A stretch of DNA of 64,000 bases from SAR86 cluster bacterium AG-422-E19 (GCA_003213595.1 QCMR01000002.1:254015-318014), one strand, 5' to 3'. Shown: positions 19,619 to 31,000, numbered from the stretch's first letter. Numbers and translations are program-made. Notes: generated by a model from the sequence alone, not told the origin.

Positions 19619-20802
19619 AAAACTAAAAAAGATCTCTCGATGATGAGATTTAAGCTATAGCCAAAAATTGATGCAGTAATGGCTATGGTGGCAAAGTTTC
19701 TTAGCTTTCCTAAGTTATAAAATTTTAAAACGTAGGCAAATACAGAAAAAATTCCAAAAATTAAAATTTGACCAATTTCAATGCCTAAGTTGAAAGCGAG
19801 AAGAATTTTTAACATGTCTTCTTTTGGTAAATAAATTTCATTTATAGCTCCTGCAAAACCTAGGCCATGAATGAAGCCAAACACAATGGTTATAAAAATG
19901 AGGTTTAAACTGCTTTGATAGTTTTCAGATAATCTCAAATAGCAAAACATCATGAGACCTAACGATAAAAAGAAAAGGGACTGCTTCGGGATAAAGATAT
20001 AAATAGCAAAAGTTAGAATTGCCCAAGCAACTAATAGAAGATTTGAAAACATCCCAAGCTGAGCAGTCTTTTTTCCCAAAACCTCTATCGAGCAAACTAA
20101 GATGGAAAATCCAATCATGATCTCAACCAAATTTGTTGAAGACACAATGAGACCCTGAACACTGGAGAAAAGGCTAGCCGAATGTCCTAAGGTAAAACCT
20201 GAAATTGCAAAAAAAAGGGTTTTTAAATTTGCACACAAAAAGATTATGAGTAATAAAAAAGCTATGTGATCTAAACCACTCAAAATGTGTTTGAAACCGA
20301 AAGACAAGAAGTTTAAGAAGGATAAATTAAGCTCAGCACTTTGATTCTCATCAAAAATAGAAATCTGTCTATTATCCGAGGAAATAATAAAGTCAGGGAG
20401 GAGTTGACCTGCCTTTTCTTGAGAAGAAAAATCCAGGTGAGAAAGATTCAAGTCAAAAAACAGGTTGAAGTTAAATCTAGGCTGCTCTGCGGAACAGACA
20501 AATTTATCCAGATATTTAACAAAGTCGCCCTGGTCTTGGATTAGCGGATTTTGTGAAAAGCAATCTTCAGAGCTTATTTTATTTTTAAAATAATTCTCAA
20601 GCTGATCTAAGCGATAGCCATTGTTTTGTAATTGATTAAATAAAACTGCTTTGCTGATTTTTGACGAAACGGAAACTACTAAGTCCGTTCCAACCACTTC
20701 TCCCTTCCAAGAGCTATAAGACTGACTTTTTTGATGAGATAAAATATTTCCTGAAAAAAAAAGGATTAAAAGAAAGCTAAAGAGAATATTTTTCAATTTC
20801 AT
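19615..20802 (-). CDS. HupE/UreJ-type membrane protein with N-terminal extracytoplasmic region
   Basis: Multi-TM C-terminus FGFKHILSGLDHIAFLLLIIFL, GFTLGHSASLF, FGFIHGLGFAGAI; signal peptide. Confidence 0.8.
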   Translation of the reverse strand: MKLKNILFSFLLILFFSGNILSHQKSQSYSSWKGEVVGTDLVVSVSSKISKAVLFNQLQNNGYRLDQLENYFKNKISSEDCFSQNPLIQDQGDFVKYLDKFVCSAEQPRFNFNLFFDLNLSHLDFSSQEKAGQLLPDFIISSDNRQISIFDENQSAELNLSFLNFLSFGFKHILSGLDHIAFLLLIIFLCANLKTLFFAISGFTLGHSASLFSSVQGLIVSSTNLVEIMIGFSILVCSIEVLGKKTAQLGMFSNLLLVAWAILTFAIYIFIPKQSLFFLSLGLMMFCYLRLSENYQSSLNLIFITIVFGFIHGLGFAGAINEIYLPKEDMLKILLAFNLGIEIGQILIFGIFSVFAYVLKFYNLGKLRNFATIAITASIFGYSLNLIIERSFLVF

Positions 20803-21610
20803 AAAAATTTCTTAAGTTTTCTATATACTCTTTGACGAGACTGTCTTCTTGATCTCTGATGAATTTGTTCTTGATTTCTTCAATGATTTCTTCGAATTTT
20901 GGATTGTTATCCAACAAAACATCAATACAAATAACGATGCTAGGTACTTGGTTTATTTCATAAATATTAGAAAAGCGCCCTTTTTCTAGACTTGGTAATT
21001 CTTCTAACACTTTGGGTCCTAAATAATCTCTTATTTTTTGTGGTGTGAGGAAAACGTTTGGCAAATCAATAGAATTTTCCGTTTCTACAAGTTTTAAAAA
21101 ACTTTCCAAATTGCCTTGGTTAAGCGAATTTCTTGCTGTTTCTGCATCACTCAAATTACGAAAAGTATAGTTCTTGAGTTTGTAACGCTTACCCGAAGAG
21201 AAGTAATTTTTTTCTTTGCTGAAATACTCTCTTAACTTAGCCTCTGAAGGTTCAGCCAAATCACTGGAATTAATAATGTATTGAAACATGGTCTGAATAA
21301 CATTCCCTTTTACCAAGGAGTCATTTCTTACCAAATCTAGCTCCATAGCTCTTTGTATTAAAAGTTCCTCATCAATTAGTCTTTCTCGAATCAAATTTTT
21401 CTTTTCCAAAGTCAATTCTGAATTGCTTTGATCGTCCAAAACTTTAATTATCTCTTCAAACTTTTGTCGGCTTATTTCTTTTTCGCCTACGCGGGCAATT
21501 GCTTGATCGAGTTGAAAATTGGTTTCAAAAATAACTGAATTTAAAGAAATAAATAAGGAAATAAAAAAAATAACGATTAACGCAATATTGACGTATATTT
21601 TTTTAATCAT
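20777..21610 (-). CDS. Membrane-anchored peptidyl-prolyl isomerase/foldase (PpiC/SurA-like)
   Basis: N-terminal TM, IARVGEKEISRQKFEEII, SEAKLREYFSKEKNYF, parvulin-like middle. Confidence 0.65.
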   Translation of the reverse strand: MIKKIYVNIALIVIFFISLFISLNSVIFETNFQLDQAIARVGEKEISRQKFEEIIKVLDDQSNSELTLEKKNLIRERLIDEELLIQRAMELDLVRNDSLVKGNVIQTMFQYIINSSDLAEPSEAKLREYFSKEKNYFSSGKRYKLKNYTFRNLSDAETARNSLNQGNLESFLKLVETENSIDLPNVFLTPQKIRDYLGPKVLEELPSLEKGRFSNIYEINQVPSIVICIDVLLDNNPKFEEIIEEIKNKFIRDQEDSLVKEYIENLRNFYEIEKYSL

Positions 21611-22043
21611 TTTTCAATAAAATAAAATGCTCAACTCCAGCCTCGTCAATGACCTTTTTATCCTCAATGAAATTATTTTTTTTATAAAAACTTAAGGTAG
21701 AAGCTAGGCTAGATACTTTTGTTATTTTATTGGAAAACAAAGCTTGTGATTTTTTACTCAGCTCATTTATCAAAGCTTTGCCAAAACCTTTTTTTCTAAA
21801 TTTTTCGGCAACGATGATTCTACTGAGGTAAGGATTAATAAATTCACCGTGAGGAGGAATCACTCTGCCGTATGCAACCAAATCAGAATCCATCAGTCCT
21901 AGAAGATGAAAACTCATTTCATCATATTCATCCTTTACCGGATCCTCTTTGTCTGCTTCAAAAAAAGATTTTCTTAACCCAGAAACATCTTTTAACTGTG
22001 ATTCATCCAAATCATGATATTGGTACCAAATCCATTTCATCAA
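21603..22043 (-). CDS. GNAT acetyltransferase, ElaA-like
   Basis: YGRVIPP...LSRIIVAEKFRKKGFGKALI. Confidence 0.7.
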   Translation of the reverse strand: MMKWIWYQYHDLDESQLKDVSGLRKSFFEADKEDPVKDEYDEMSFHLLGLMDSDLVAYGRVIPPHGEFINPYLSRIIVAEKFRKKGFGKALINELSKKSQALFSNKITKVSSLASTLSFYKKNNFIEDKKVIDEAGVEHFILLKND

Positions 22044-22044
22044 A

Positions 22045-23085
22045 TTAAGGACACGGATTAGGGCAAGCAGCGTGTACTTGATCCAAATAGGTCAGATTTT
22101 CTTCGCTCAGTTCAACTTCAAAGCTATCTATGGCTAATTTTAGTTGTTCCATTGTTGTAGCTCCGATGATATTGGATGTCACAAAATCTCTGGAATTAAC
22201 AAAAGCGTTAGCCATAACAGAAGGATCCATATTTATTTCTTTTGCGTAGTCAACATACTTTTTAATAGAATTTTCGGCAGATTCTGTTTCATATCTTTGA
22301 CCTCTGCCAAACAGTTGAGTTCTAGAACCCTTAGGTCTTGCACCATTTAAATACTTTCCGGATAAATATCCTTGAGCAAGTGGAGAGTATGCCAATAAGC
22401 CTACTTCGGATCTGAAATAAAATTCAGACATACCGTATTCGTATGTCCTGTTTAAAAGATTGTAAGCATTTTGGACTGACTGAACTCTTGGTAAATTCAT
22501 TTCATCTGCAATTCTTATAAATTCTGAAAGTCCCCAAGGGGTCTCATTAGATAAACCGATATATCTCACCTTGCCAGAATCTACTAGAGACTTTAGAACT
22601 TCCAATGTTTCAGAAATTGCGATGTTTTCCATATCGTAATGCTTGTAAAGACCTGCTCCTCCGCCAAACATTGGCAACGGTCTATCCGGCCAGTGAAGTT
22701 GATACAAATCTACATAATCGGTTTGCAGTCTTTTTAGGCTCCCTTCGATCGCAGCCTCTATATTTTTTTTATCGAGTCGAGTTTCTCCTCCTCTAAACCA
22801 ATCCATACCACTTCTGCCAGCAACCTTTGTGGCTAAAATAATTTTGTCTCGATTATTGTTTTTCTTAAACCAAGTTCCGATGATTGTTTCGGTGCTACCT
22901 TGTGTTTCTGCTTTTGGCGGAATTGAATAAAGTTCTGCGGTATCAAAAAAATTAACTCCTCTATCAACAGCATAATCCATTTGCTCATGGCCTTCTTCTT
23001 CAGTGTTTTGTTGGCCCCAAGTCATTGTCCCTAAACAAATGAGACTTACGTCTAAGTCGGTGTTACCTAATTTTTTGTATTTCAT
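22045..23085 (-). CDS. tas: Aldo/keto reductase, Tas-like
   Basis: 346 aa, MKYKKLGNTDLDVSLICLGTMTWGQQNTEEEGHEQMDYA, LQTDYVDLYQLHWPDRP. Confidence 0.9.
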   Translation of the reverse strand: MKYKKLGNTDLDVSLICLGTMTWGQQNTEEEGHEQMDYAVDRGVNFFDTAELYSIPPKAETQGSTETIIGTWFKKNNNRDKIILATKVAGRSGMDWFRGGETRLDKKNIEAAIEGSLKRLQTDYVDLYQLHWPDRPLPMFGGGAGLYKHYDMENIAISETLEVLKSLVDSGKVRYIGLSNETPWGLSEFIRIADEMNLPRVQSVQNAYNLLNRTYEYGMSEFYFRSEVGLLAYSPLAQGYLSGKYLNGARPKGSRTQLFGRGQRYETESAENSIKKYVDYAKEINMDPSVMANAFVNSRDFVTSNIIGATTMEQLKLAIDSFEVELSEENLTYLDQVHAACPNPCP

Positions 23086-23131
23086 TATTGCTCTCCCCGT
23101 TGATTAAAGTATTTATATTTTTTCTGATAAA

Positions 23132-23623
23132 ATGAAATTTATGAGCCAAACATTATATGACTTTTCAGTAAATGATAATGCAAATAATTCAGTATCATTG
23201 GAAAAATATAGAGGAAAAACCCTTTTAATTGTAAATACAGCTAGTAAATGTGGATTTACACCGCAATACGATGGTTTAGAAGAACTGCAAAAAAAATACT
23301 CAGAAAAAGATTTTTCTGTCTTAGCTTTTCCCTGTAATCAATTTGGTAATCAAGAGCCTGGAAGCAACGAAGAAATTCAAGAATTTTGTTCAATAAATTT
23401 CCAAACCAGTTTTCCTGTTATGGGAAAAATAGACGTCAATGGAAAAAATGCCGATCCTCTGTATGATTTTCTCAAATCAGAAAAGAAAGGCTTACTTGGA
23501 AGCAAAGCAATAAAATGGAATTTTACTAAGTTTTTGGTCAATAAAGATGGCGAGGTAATTAAACGATACTCACCGAATACGGAACCTAAAGATATTGCTC
23601 AAGACATAGAAAATCTGCTTTAA
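23132..23623 (+). CDS. Glutathione peroxidase (Cys type)
   Basis: VNTASKCGFTPQYDGLEELQKKY, FPCNQFGNQEPGSNEEI, KWNFTKFLVNKDGEV. Confidence 0.93.
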   Translation: MKFMSQTLYDFSVNDNANNSVSLEKYRGKTLLIVNTASKCGFTPQYDGLEELQKKYSEKDFSVLAFPCNQFGNQEPGSNEEIQEFCSINFQTSFPVMGKIDVNGKNADPLYDFLKSEKKGLLGSKAIKWNFTKFLVNKDGEVIKRYSPNTEPKDIAQDIENLL

Positions 23624-24079
23624 AGAGAAAGAATCATTTCTTAACTTCTTTGAAAAAATGAGGGCATCCTCTCTTCCATCATAAAGTTTATAGTAGTTTT
23701 TTCTCAATCCAATCTCTAAAAATTCGTTGGTTTTGTAAAAAGATATAGCTTCTTTGTTTGATTCTCTGACCTCTAAAAATATTTCTTTGATTCCAAATTT
23801 ATTGGCAATGGATTCAACTTTTTTTAAAAGTTCATTACCTATTCCCTGTCTTTTCATATTTGGCGCAACAGAAATATTCAGTAAGTGTCCTTCCAATAAG
23901 CTAAAACTAGCTATAAAAAAACCCTGAACCTTCTCATTTTCGAGACATACATAAAATTCATAATCTTTTCTCATGCAATCGAGAAAGCTGGAGTAGCTCC
24001 AAGGAGTAGAATTAGACAGCTGTTCAATTCCAAAGACTTGCTCAAGATAACGTTTTTTTATTTTTTCAATTTTTCTCAA
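23570..24079 (-). CDS. rimI: Ribosomal-protein-alanine N-acetyltransferase RimI
   Basis: HLLNISVAPNMKRQGIGNELLKKV, EVRESNKEAISFYKTNEF. Confidence 0.88.
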   Translation of the reverse strand: MRKIEKIKKRYLEQVFGIEQLSNSTPWSYSSFLDCMRKDYEFYVCLENEKVQGFFIASFSLLEGHLLNISVAPNMKRQGIGNELLKKVESIANKFGIKEIFLEVRESNKEAISFYKTNEFLEIGLRKNYYKLYDGREDALIFSKKLRNDSFSLKQIFYVLSNIFRFRIR

Positions 24080-24365
24080 TGTTTATCAAAAGCTCTTTTT
24101 TTTCTTTGGCAGACATGGTTTTCAAAAAATTGAGGTTGTCTATTTCGATTTTATTTTCAGACAGATAATCAATTATTTGCTCTGGATAATTCTCAGAAAA
24201 CTCTTGTCTAAAGGAAATGCTTAAAGACTTCAAAAATTTTAAATCTGCCGATGAGATATTTTTAACATCTTTTTTGGAGATATGTTTGCCATCGAACGAA
24301 AAATTTTTTTTCAAAGTCCAAGAAGAAATTCCCATTTCTTTCAAAAGCTTTTCCTCTGATTTCAT
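24066..24365 (-). CDS. holD: Putative DNA polymerase III psi subunit (HolD-like)
   Basis: N-terminus LLKEMGISSWTLKK resembles E. coli HolD LQQLGITQWSLRR; immediately upstream of rimI as in E. coli; start refined to ATG at 24365. Confidence 0.55.
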   Translation of the reverse strand: MKSEEKLLKEMGISSWTLKKNFSFDGKHISKKDVKNISSADLKFLKSLSISFRQEFSENYPEQIIDYLSENKIEIDNLNFLKTMSAKEKKELLINIEKN

Positions 24366-24410
24366 TGTAAATATCTTATATGATAAGCACACTTAAGTTA
24401 ATTTATAACC

Positions 24411-26081
24411 ATGAAGAAAATAGATAACAGCGCTATTTCCAAGTACTCATCTTTTGAGAAAATTAAACTTAAAAATAGAAGCTGGCCAACAAACCAAATC
24501 ACGAATGCCCCCATCTGGTGTAGCGTTGACTTACGAGATGGAAATCAAGCTCTTATTGAACCAATGGGGATAGAAAAGAAGCTTAGATTTTTTGCAATGT
24601 TGATTGAGTTGGGTTTTAAGGAAATCGAAATAGGATTTCCATCGGCATCTGAAACGGAATTCAACTTCGTAAGAAAATTGATCGACGATAATTTAATTCC
24701 CTCTGATGTAAAAATCCAAGTTTTATCTCAAGCTCGAGAACACTTAATCCAAAGAACTTTTGAAGCTACAGAAGGTGCAAAAAACGTAATTTTTCATTTG
24801 TATAACTCTACTTCGACTCTCCAAAGAGAAGTTGTGTTCAAAAAGGACAAAGCAGGAATTACAAAAATTGCTACGGAAGGAGCTGAGCTTGTGCAACAAC
24901 TTTCTGAAGAATACAACAAGACGGATTGGCAATTTGAGTACAGTCCAGAGAGCTTCACTGGAACAGAACTAGACTATGCAGCCGAGGTTTGTAATGAGGT
25001 CAATAATATCTGGCACAAAGGTAACAAAAATAAAACAATTATTAACCTACCTGCAACAGTGGAACTCTCCACGCCAAATATTTATGCCGATCAAATTCAA
25101 TGGATGAACGAAAATTTAAAGAATAGAGACAAGATCATTCTTAGTCTCCATCCTCATAATGATAGAGGAACAGCAGTTGCTGCGGCTGAACTTGGTTTGA
25201 TGGCAGGTGCAGATAGAATTGAAGGTACTCTTTTCGGAAACGGTGAAAGAACAGGTAACGTAGATATTGTAACTTTGGGATTAAATTTGTTCACCCAAGG
25301 AATCGATCCTCAGCTAGATTTTTCAGATATCAATAAGACAATGCGTGAGGTTGAATATTGCAATCAACTTCCGGTTCATCCTCGACACCCATATGCGGGA
25401 GACTTGGTATTTACAGCTTTTTCAGGATCTCATCAAGATGCCATAAAAAAAGGATTTGATGAAATGCGAAATTCAAATGATTCCAAGTGGCGTGTGCCCT
25501 ATTTGCCTATAGACCCTGAAGATGTTGGCAGAACCTACGAAGCTGTTATCAGAATAAATAGCCAATCGGGAAAGGGAGGCATTTCCTACATTCTTGAACA
25601 AGACTATGGAGTTATTTTGCCAAGAAGAATGCAAATTGATTTCAGTCAAGTTATTCAGAAGCAAGCAGATGAAACTGGAAAAGAATTGAACTCTAAAGAA
25701 ATTTGGGAAAGTTTTGAAAGTTACTATCTAAGAAATAATACAAAAAAAATTTCTTACAATTCCCATGAAATTCAATCGTCAAAAGAAAAAGACGTCATTA
25801 AGCTTTCATTATTAGAAAAAAATAAAGAAATCCAAATTGAGGGAACTGGAAATGGACCTATAGACGCTTTCATTAATGCTTTGAATGATCACTTGTCCTC
25901 AGACTTCAAAGTTTCTGATTATCATCAACATTCAATCTCATCCGGTTCAGATGCCTCAGCTGCCGCATACATTGAAATACAAAATAAAAACTCCTCGGAT
26001 TGGGGTGCAGGCATAGATCAAAACACTACAGTAGCTTCTTACAAAGCAATTCTTAATTGCATCAATAAAATTTTAAGCTGA
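24411..26081 (+). CDS. leuA: 2-isopropylmalate synthase
   Basis: 556 aa, WCSVDLRDGNQALIEPM, HPHNDRGTAVAAAELG, C-terminal regulatory domain. Confidence 0.95.
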   Translation: MKKIDNSAISKYSSFEKIKLKNRSWPTNQITNAPIWCSVDLRDGNQALIEPMGIEKKLRFFAMLIELGFKEIEIGFPSASETEFNFVRKLIDDNLIPSDVKIQVLSQAREHLIQRTFEATEGAKNVIFHLYNSTSTLQREVVFKKDKAGITKIATEGAELVQQLSEEYNKTDWQFEYSPESFTGTELDYAAEVCNEVNNIWHKGNKNKTIINLPATVELSTPNIYADQIQWMNENLKNRDKIILSLHPHNDRGTAVAAAELGLMAGADRIEGTLFGNGERTGNVDIVTLGLNLFTQGIDPQLDFSDINKTMREVEYCNQLPVHPRHPYAGDLVFTAFSGSHQDAIKKGFDEMRNSNDSKWRVPYLPIDPEDVGRTYEAVIRINSQSGKGGISYILEQDYGVILPRRMQIDFSQVIQKQADETGKELNSKEIWESFESYYLRNNTKKISYNSHEIQSSKEKDVIKLSLLEKNKEIQIEGTGNGPIDAFINALNDHLSSDFKVSDYHQHSISSGSDASAAAYIEIQNKNSSDWGAGIDQNTTVASYKAILNCINKILS

Positions 26082-27044
26082 TAGTTCTGAAATTCTTAAC
26101 TCATTTGTATTTTTAGTAATACAAACCGAACCTTTTTTTGAAGCGGTACCCCATATGTATTTTGCTTTGGGCGTCTTTTCGTCTTTAAGAAATTTGTTAA
26201 AAAAAAGATTTATCACTCTAGCGCTAGGTTGATTTAACCCATTGAGGTTGATCCAAAATATAAAAACATTTTTTTGGCGAATTTTTGAAAGGCTAAGAAA
26301 TTTTTTCAGAGAAATAAGATTTTTTTTTAATTTCACCTCATTAAAGTCTTTTTCCGCATGAGTGAGAAGTAAATCACTCGATTCTTTTAGGTTTTCAATC
26401 AGCTGATTTAAATTTTTTCTGTATGACGGCCATCTATTCTCTATCTCGGGTAATACTTTGTTTCTCAAATAGTTTCTATCAAACGAAATATCTTTATTGG
26501 ATGGGTCTTTAATAAATTTCAATTTGTCTTTTTTTGCTTTAGCTAAAATTTCACTTTTAGGAATATTCAAGAAAGGTCTAATGAGCTTTCCTTTTCCCAC
26601 AGCCCTCTCTTTGGGAATTGAGCTTAAGCCCTCAATTCCACTGCCTCGCAAAGCTCTTAAAAAGAAAGTCTCAATAAGATCATCTAGATGATGGCCCATA
26701 AAAAGAATTGAGTTTTTTTCTAAGGTTTTTTCAAAAAATCTATATCTTTCGTCTCTTAGTTTTTTTTCAAGATTAGAAGACATATTCTTTTTCTGTTTTA
26801 GAGAATGAGCGATGAATTTAATTTCATTTTTTATACAAAAATTTTCACAAATAGTTTTCCATTTTTCGGAATCTTTTTGAACGTTGTGATTGATATGAAT
26901 TGCAATTAAATTGAGATCATTTTCATTTTGTAGCTTCTTTAGTTCATTCAGAAGTACTAGTGAATCTACTCCGCCACTTAAAGCAACATAATAAGTTTTG
27001 GTTTTTTTATTTAAATAAGGTTTAAGGTAGTCAGAAAAGTCCAT
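26073..27044 (-). CDS. tilS: tRNA(Ile)-lysidine synthetase
   Basis: VALSGGVDSLVLL, HINHNVQKDS, GHHLDDLIETFFLRALRGSG. Confidence 0.93.
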   Translation of the reverse strand: MDFSDYLKPYLNKKTKTYYVALSGGVDSLVLLNELKKLQNENDLNLIAIHINHNVQKDSEKWKTICENFCIKNEIKFIAHSLKQKKNMSSNLEKKLRDERYRFFEKTLEKNSILFMGHHLDDLIETFFLRALRGSGIEGLSSIPKERAVGKGKLIRPFLNIPKSEILAKAKKDKLKFIKDPSNKDISFDRNYLRNKVLPEIENRWPSYRKNLNQLIENLKESSDLLLTHAEKDFNEVKLKKNLISLKKFLSLSKIRQKNVFIFWINLNGLNQPSARVINLFFNKFLKDEKTPKAKYIWGTASKKGSVCITKNTNELRISELSA

Positions 27045-27998
27045 TCACTTCTGAATTGACCCATAAGACATGATTTTTTGATATCTCTTTTCGATCAGCT
27101 CATCGATTTCAATTTCTCTCAGACGCTTTAAATTGTCATCGATTTCTTGAGCAATTAGCGAAGATGCTTTTTTTGCATCTCTGTGCGCACCGCCTAAAGG
27201 CTCCTCAATTATGTTATCAATCAAGCCGAAATCCAGTAAATTTTTAGCGTCGAGTTTCATTGCTTCTGCTGCTTCTTGAGCTTTAGAATTGTCTCTCCAA
27301 ACAATAGACGCACAAGCTTCTGGGGATGCTACTGAATAAATTGAATATTGCAGCATGGAAATATGATCTCCTACTCCAATCGCTAATGCTCCTCCTGATC
27401 CACCCTCACCTGTAATAATGACGATTATTGGTACTTTAAGACCTGACATAATGCTTAAATTTTTAGCAATAGCTTCACTCATACCACGTTCTTCGCTCTC
27501 AATTCCAGGATAAGCGCCTGGCGTATCTATAAAAGTTATTATTGGAAGAGAAAAATCTTCAGCTAATTTCATTAATCTGGAAGCTTTCCGATAGCCTTCA
27601 GGTTGGGACATACCAAAGTTTCTAGAAATTTTGTCTTCAGTAGATTTGCCCTTTTCGTGACCAATGATTACAACCGAACTACCTTTAAATTTTGCTAATC
27701 CACCAATGATTGCTTGATCATCGCCAAACAATCGATCGCCATGCAACTCATCAAAATCAGTAAAAATATTTTCTATGTAGTCAGAAAAATGAGGTCGATG
27801 AGGGTGGCGAGCTACTTGAACTTTTTGCCAAATCGAAAGGCCCTCGTAAATTTCTTTAGTGAGATTTTCAATTCTATCGCTCAAGGAAGAAATTTCTTGA
27901 TGAACGCTTTCTTCGTTATCTTTGTTATCTCTAAGAGATTCAATCTTGTTTTCAAGATCGCTTATCGGTTTTTCAAATTCTAAATAGGTATAGGCCAT
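27045..27998 (-). CDS. accA: Acetyl-CoA carboxylase carboxyltransferase alpha subunit
   Basis: FADELHGDR-type motif (FDELHGDRLFGDDQAI), SEERGMSEAIAKNL, ASIVWRD. Confidence 0.96.
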   Translation of the reverse strand: MAYTYLEFEKPISDLENKIESLRDNKDNEESVHQEISSLSDRIENLTKEIYEGLSIWQKVQVARHPHRPHFSDYIENIFTDFDELHGDRLFGDDQAIIGGLAKFKGSSVVIIGHEKGKSTEDKISRNFGMSQPEGYRKASRLMKLAEDFSLPIITFIDTPGAYPGIESEERGMSEAIAKNLSIMSGLKVPIIVIITGEGGSGGALAIGVGDHISMLQYSIYSVASPEACASIVWRDNSKAQEAAEAMKLDAKNLLDFGLIDNIIEEPLGGAHRDAKKASSLIAQEIDDNLKRLREIEIDELIEKRYQKIMSYGSIQK

Positions 27999-28000
27999 CT

Positions 28001-31000
28001 TTATCTCGCACGATACTGGAAATCAATATTTTCTTTCCCGCAATTTTCAACAAGTTTATCCATATTATCGTCATTTAAAAGAATTCTAAAATCTTTATCT
28101 AACTCAATATTAGCTGAACCTGAATTGAGATTGTATTGCATCTCAATTTGACTACCTTGAGTATTATTTTCTATCAAAGCTATTGCCTTTAAATTTTCCA
28201 CAATATCCAAAACGTCTTTTTTTTCTTGACCTTCAATATTTATTTTTAACTTCGTTACTGATTTCATTCTTGCTTCTTCAAGAGACTTTATATCTGTAAC
28301 TCTCATCTTCTTTTGTAAACCAATATTTTTCTTTTGCGTATCTTTTTCAAAAGTAACGTCTCCACTTGCAATATAAATTGTTTGTGGATTTAAATTACCT
28401 TCGAAACTATCAAGAACTTCAGAGGAAATAACGAGCTCTATCCTATCTGTTCCATCATCTAAAGTTGCAAAAACTAGAGGACCTCTTCTGGTTAGAATTC
28501 TATTTTGCCGGATTATGACTCCTGAAATTGTATTCACCCTTTCTTCCATAACATTCTCAATAGAACCAGTTCCTAGTTTTTTTAATTCCCAGTAATGCTC
28601 TTTAACTGGATGAGTCTCTAAATAAAAGCCAAGAGCAGAAAATTCAAATTTAGAATTAGCAAAGTCATCATACTTATCTTTCTTAACAGGAATGAAATCA
28701 TTGCTTTCACTAATTCCGCCAAATAGATCTGAAATACCACTTTCTTGAGTAATGGTATTTTGTTTTGCGTACTTCATTGCATCTTCTAAACTCTCCAACA
28801 TCTCTTTTCGAGACAAATTGAAAGAGTCCATTGCGCCACATTTAATCAATGGCTCTATACCTCTTTTATCAACCTTGCTTAAATCTACTCTTGCACAAAA
28901 GTCATATAAATTTTCAAAAGGTTTTTGTTCTCGTTCGCTAATGATGTTTTCAATGGCTGCTTTACCGAGACCTTTCACGGCCCCCAAGCCATATAAAATT
29001 TCATTATCGCCCTGATTTACAAAGTTTAATTGACTTTTATTTATATCCGGTTTGAGAATGTCTATTTCAAAATTCTTACAATCATCCAGTAGCAGCCTGA
29101 CTCTATCTGAGTCATCCATATCTGAGGATAAGGCCGCACTCAAAAACTCTACAGGATAATGAGCCTTCAGCCATGCCGTTTGAAATGCAATAAGCCCATA
29201 ACCTGCTGAATGTGCCTTGTTGAAACCATATCCTGCAAAAGTTTGAATCTGATCAAATAGTCCTTCAGCAGCTCTTTCAATTTTTCCTTTTTTCAAAGCT
29301 CCTTTTATAAATTCAGGTCTCTGTCTTTCCATTTCTTCAGGAATTTTTTTACCCATAGCCCTTCTAAGCAGATCTGCTTGCCCTAACGAAAAGCCTGAAT
29401 ATTCTTGAGCTAGTTGCATGACTTGTTCCTGATAAACTATTACTCCGTAAGTATTTTTTAAGACCTTTTCAATATCCTTATCTCCTAGATAATCTGTTTT
29501 TTCAGATCCATGCTTTCTCTTAATGAAGGTGTCTACCATTCCTGCGTCCAAAGGCCCAGGACGATATAAAGCAACAACTGAAATAATGTCTTCAAAAGAT
29601 GACGGTTTTATCTTTACCAAATATTCTTTTAAGCCCCTAGATTCTAATTGAAAGACTGCAGTCGTAAGGCCATTTTGTAAAAGATCAAAAGTCAATCTGT
29701 CTTCAAGATCTATTTCCTCTAAATCGATTGCATCTAGATTTAGCTTTTCTCTTTTTGTATTAATAAGATCTAGAGCATCTTTTATGATGGTAAGTGTCCT
29801 TAAGCCTAAAAAATCAAATTTTTGTAAGCCTACTGATTCTATATCTTTCATATCGAATTGCGTTGCTAAAGTGTTTGTTGCCTCATCAAGATAAAGAGGA
29901 GAAAAATCATTTATCTCTGACGGTGCTATAACTACTCCTGCTGCATGTTTTCCAACATTTCTAATGATGCCTTCCAATTTCCTTGCCATATCAAATATTT
30001 CTTCTGCCTGTTCATCCGTTTTTAATGCTCTTTTTAAATCATTATTATCTAAGGCCTTTTCAAGAGTCATATCTGGAGAAAAAGGAATCATTTTTGCTAA
30101 CCTATCTGCTAAGCCATACGATTTTCCTTGAGCCCTTGCGACATCTCTAACTACTGCTCGAGCAGCCATAGTTCCAAAAGTACAGATTTGCGCAACAGCA
30201 TCTTTACCGTACTTTTGAGTGACATAATCAATTACTTTATCTCTTCCGTCTTTGCAAAAATCTATATCAAAATCAGGATTACTTATCCTATCGGGATTTA
30301 AAAATCTCTCAAAAAGCAAACCATACTTCAAAGGATCTATACCTGTAATGCCTAGACAATAAGCTACCAACGAGGCTGCTCCTGATCCTCTGCCTGGTCC
30401 AACAGGTACATTGTTTTCTTGCGCCCAATTAACAAAATCGGATACAACTAAGAAATAACCGGCATAGCCCATCTTAGAAATAACATCTAATTCAAAATCC
30501 AGTCTGTCAGCATATTTAACTTTGTCATTATCAGAAAGATCTTTAGTTTTTTCCTTTAGATTGTTTTTAGAAATTTCAATCAAGTGATCTGCAGCTGACT
30601 TATTAAAAGGAGTTTTGAAATCAGGTAATACGTAAATACCAGTCTCTATTTCCAAATTGCATTTTTTTCCTAATTCATAAGCATTGGAAAGAACTTCTGG
30701 AATGTCTTTGAACTTTTCATACATTTCTTCAGGAGAAAGAAAATATTGATCTTCAAAATAGCTTCTTGTTCTACTGGCATCGCTTAATACTTCACCTTTT
30801 TGAATGCAGACTCTAGTCTCATGTGCCTCATAATCCTCTTTATCTATAAATCTAACTTCGTTTGATGCAACCACGGGCAATCCCAATTCTCCTGCTTTAG
30901 AAAGTATATAGTCGTTGTATAAATCTTCTTGTGGCCTATTGATTCGAGAGATTTCTAGGATGAAATCTTCTTTAAATATTTTTTGAAAGTACTTAATTCT

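Noticed and set aside
23222-23290. Possible selenocysteine in the glutathione peroxidase
   Set aside because: The catalytic position is a normal Cys codon (TASKCGF), with no in-frame TGA
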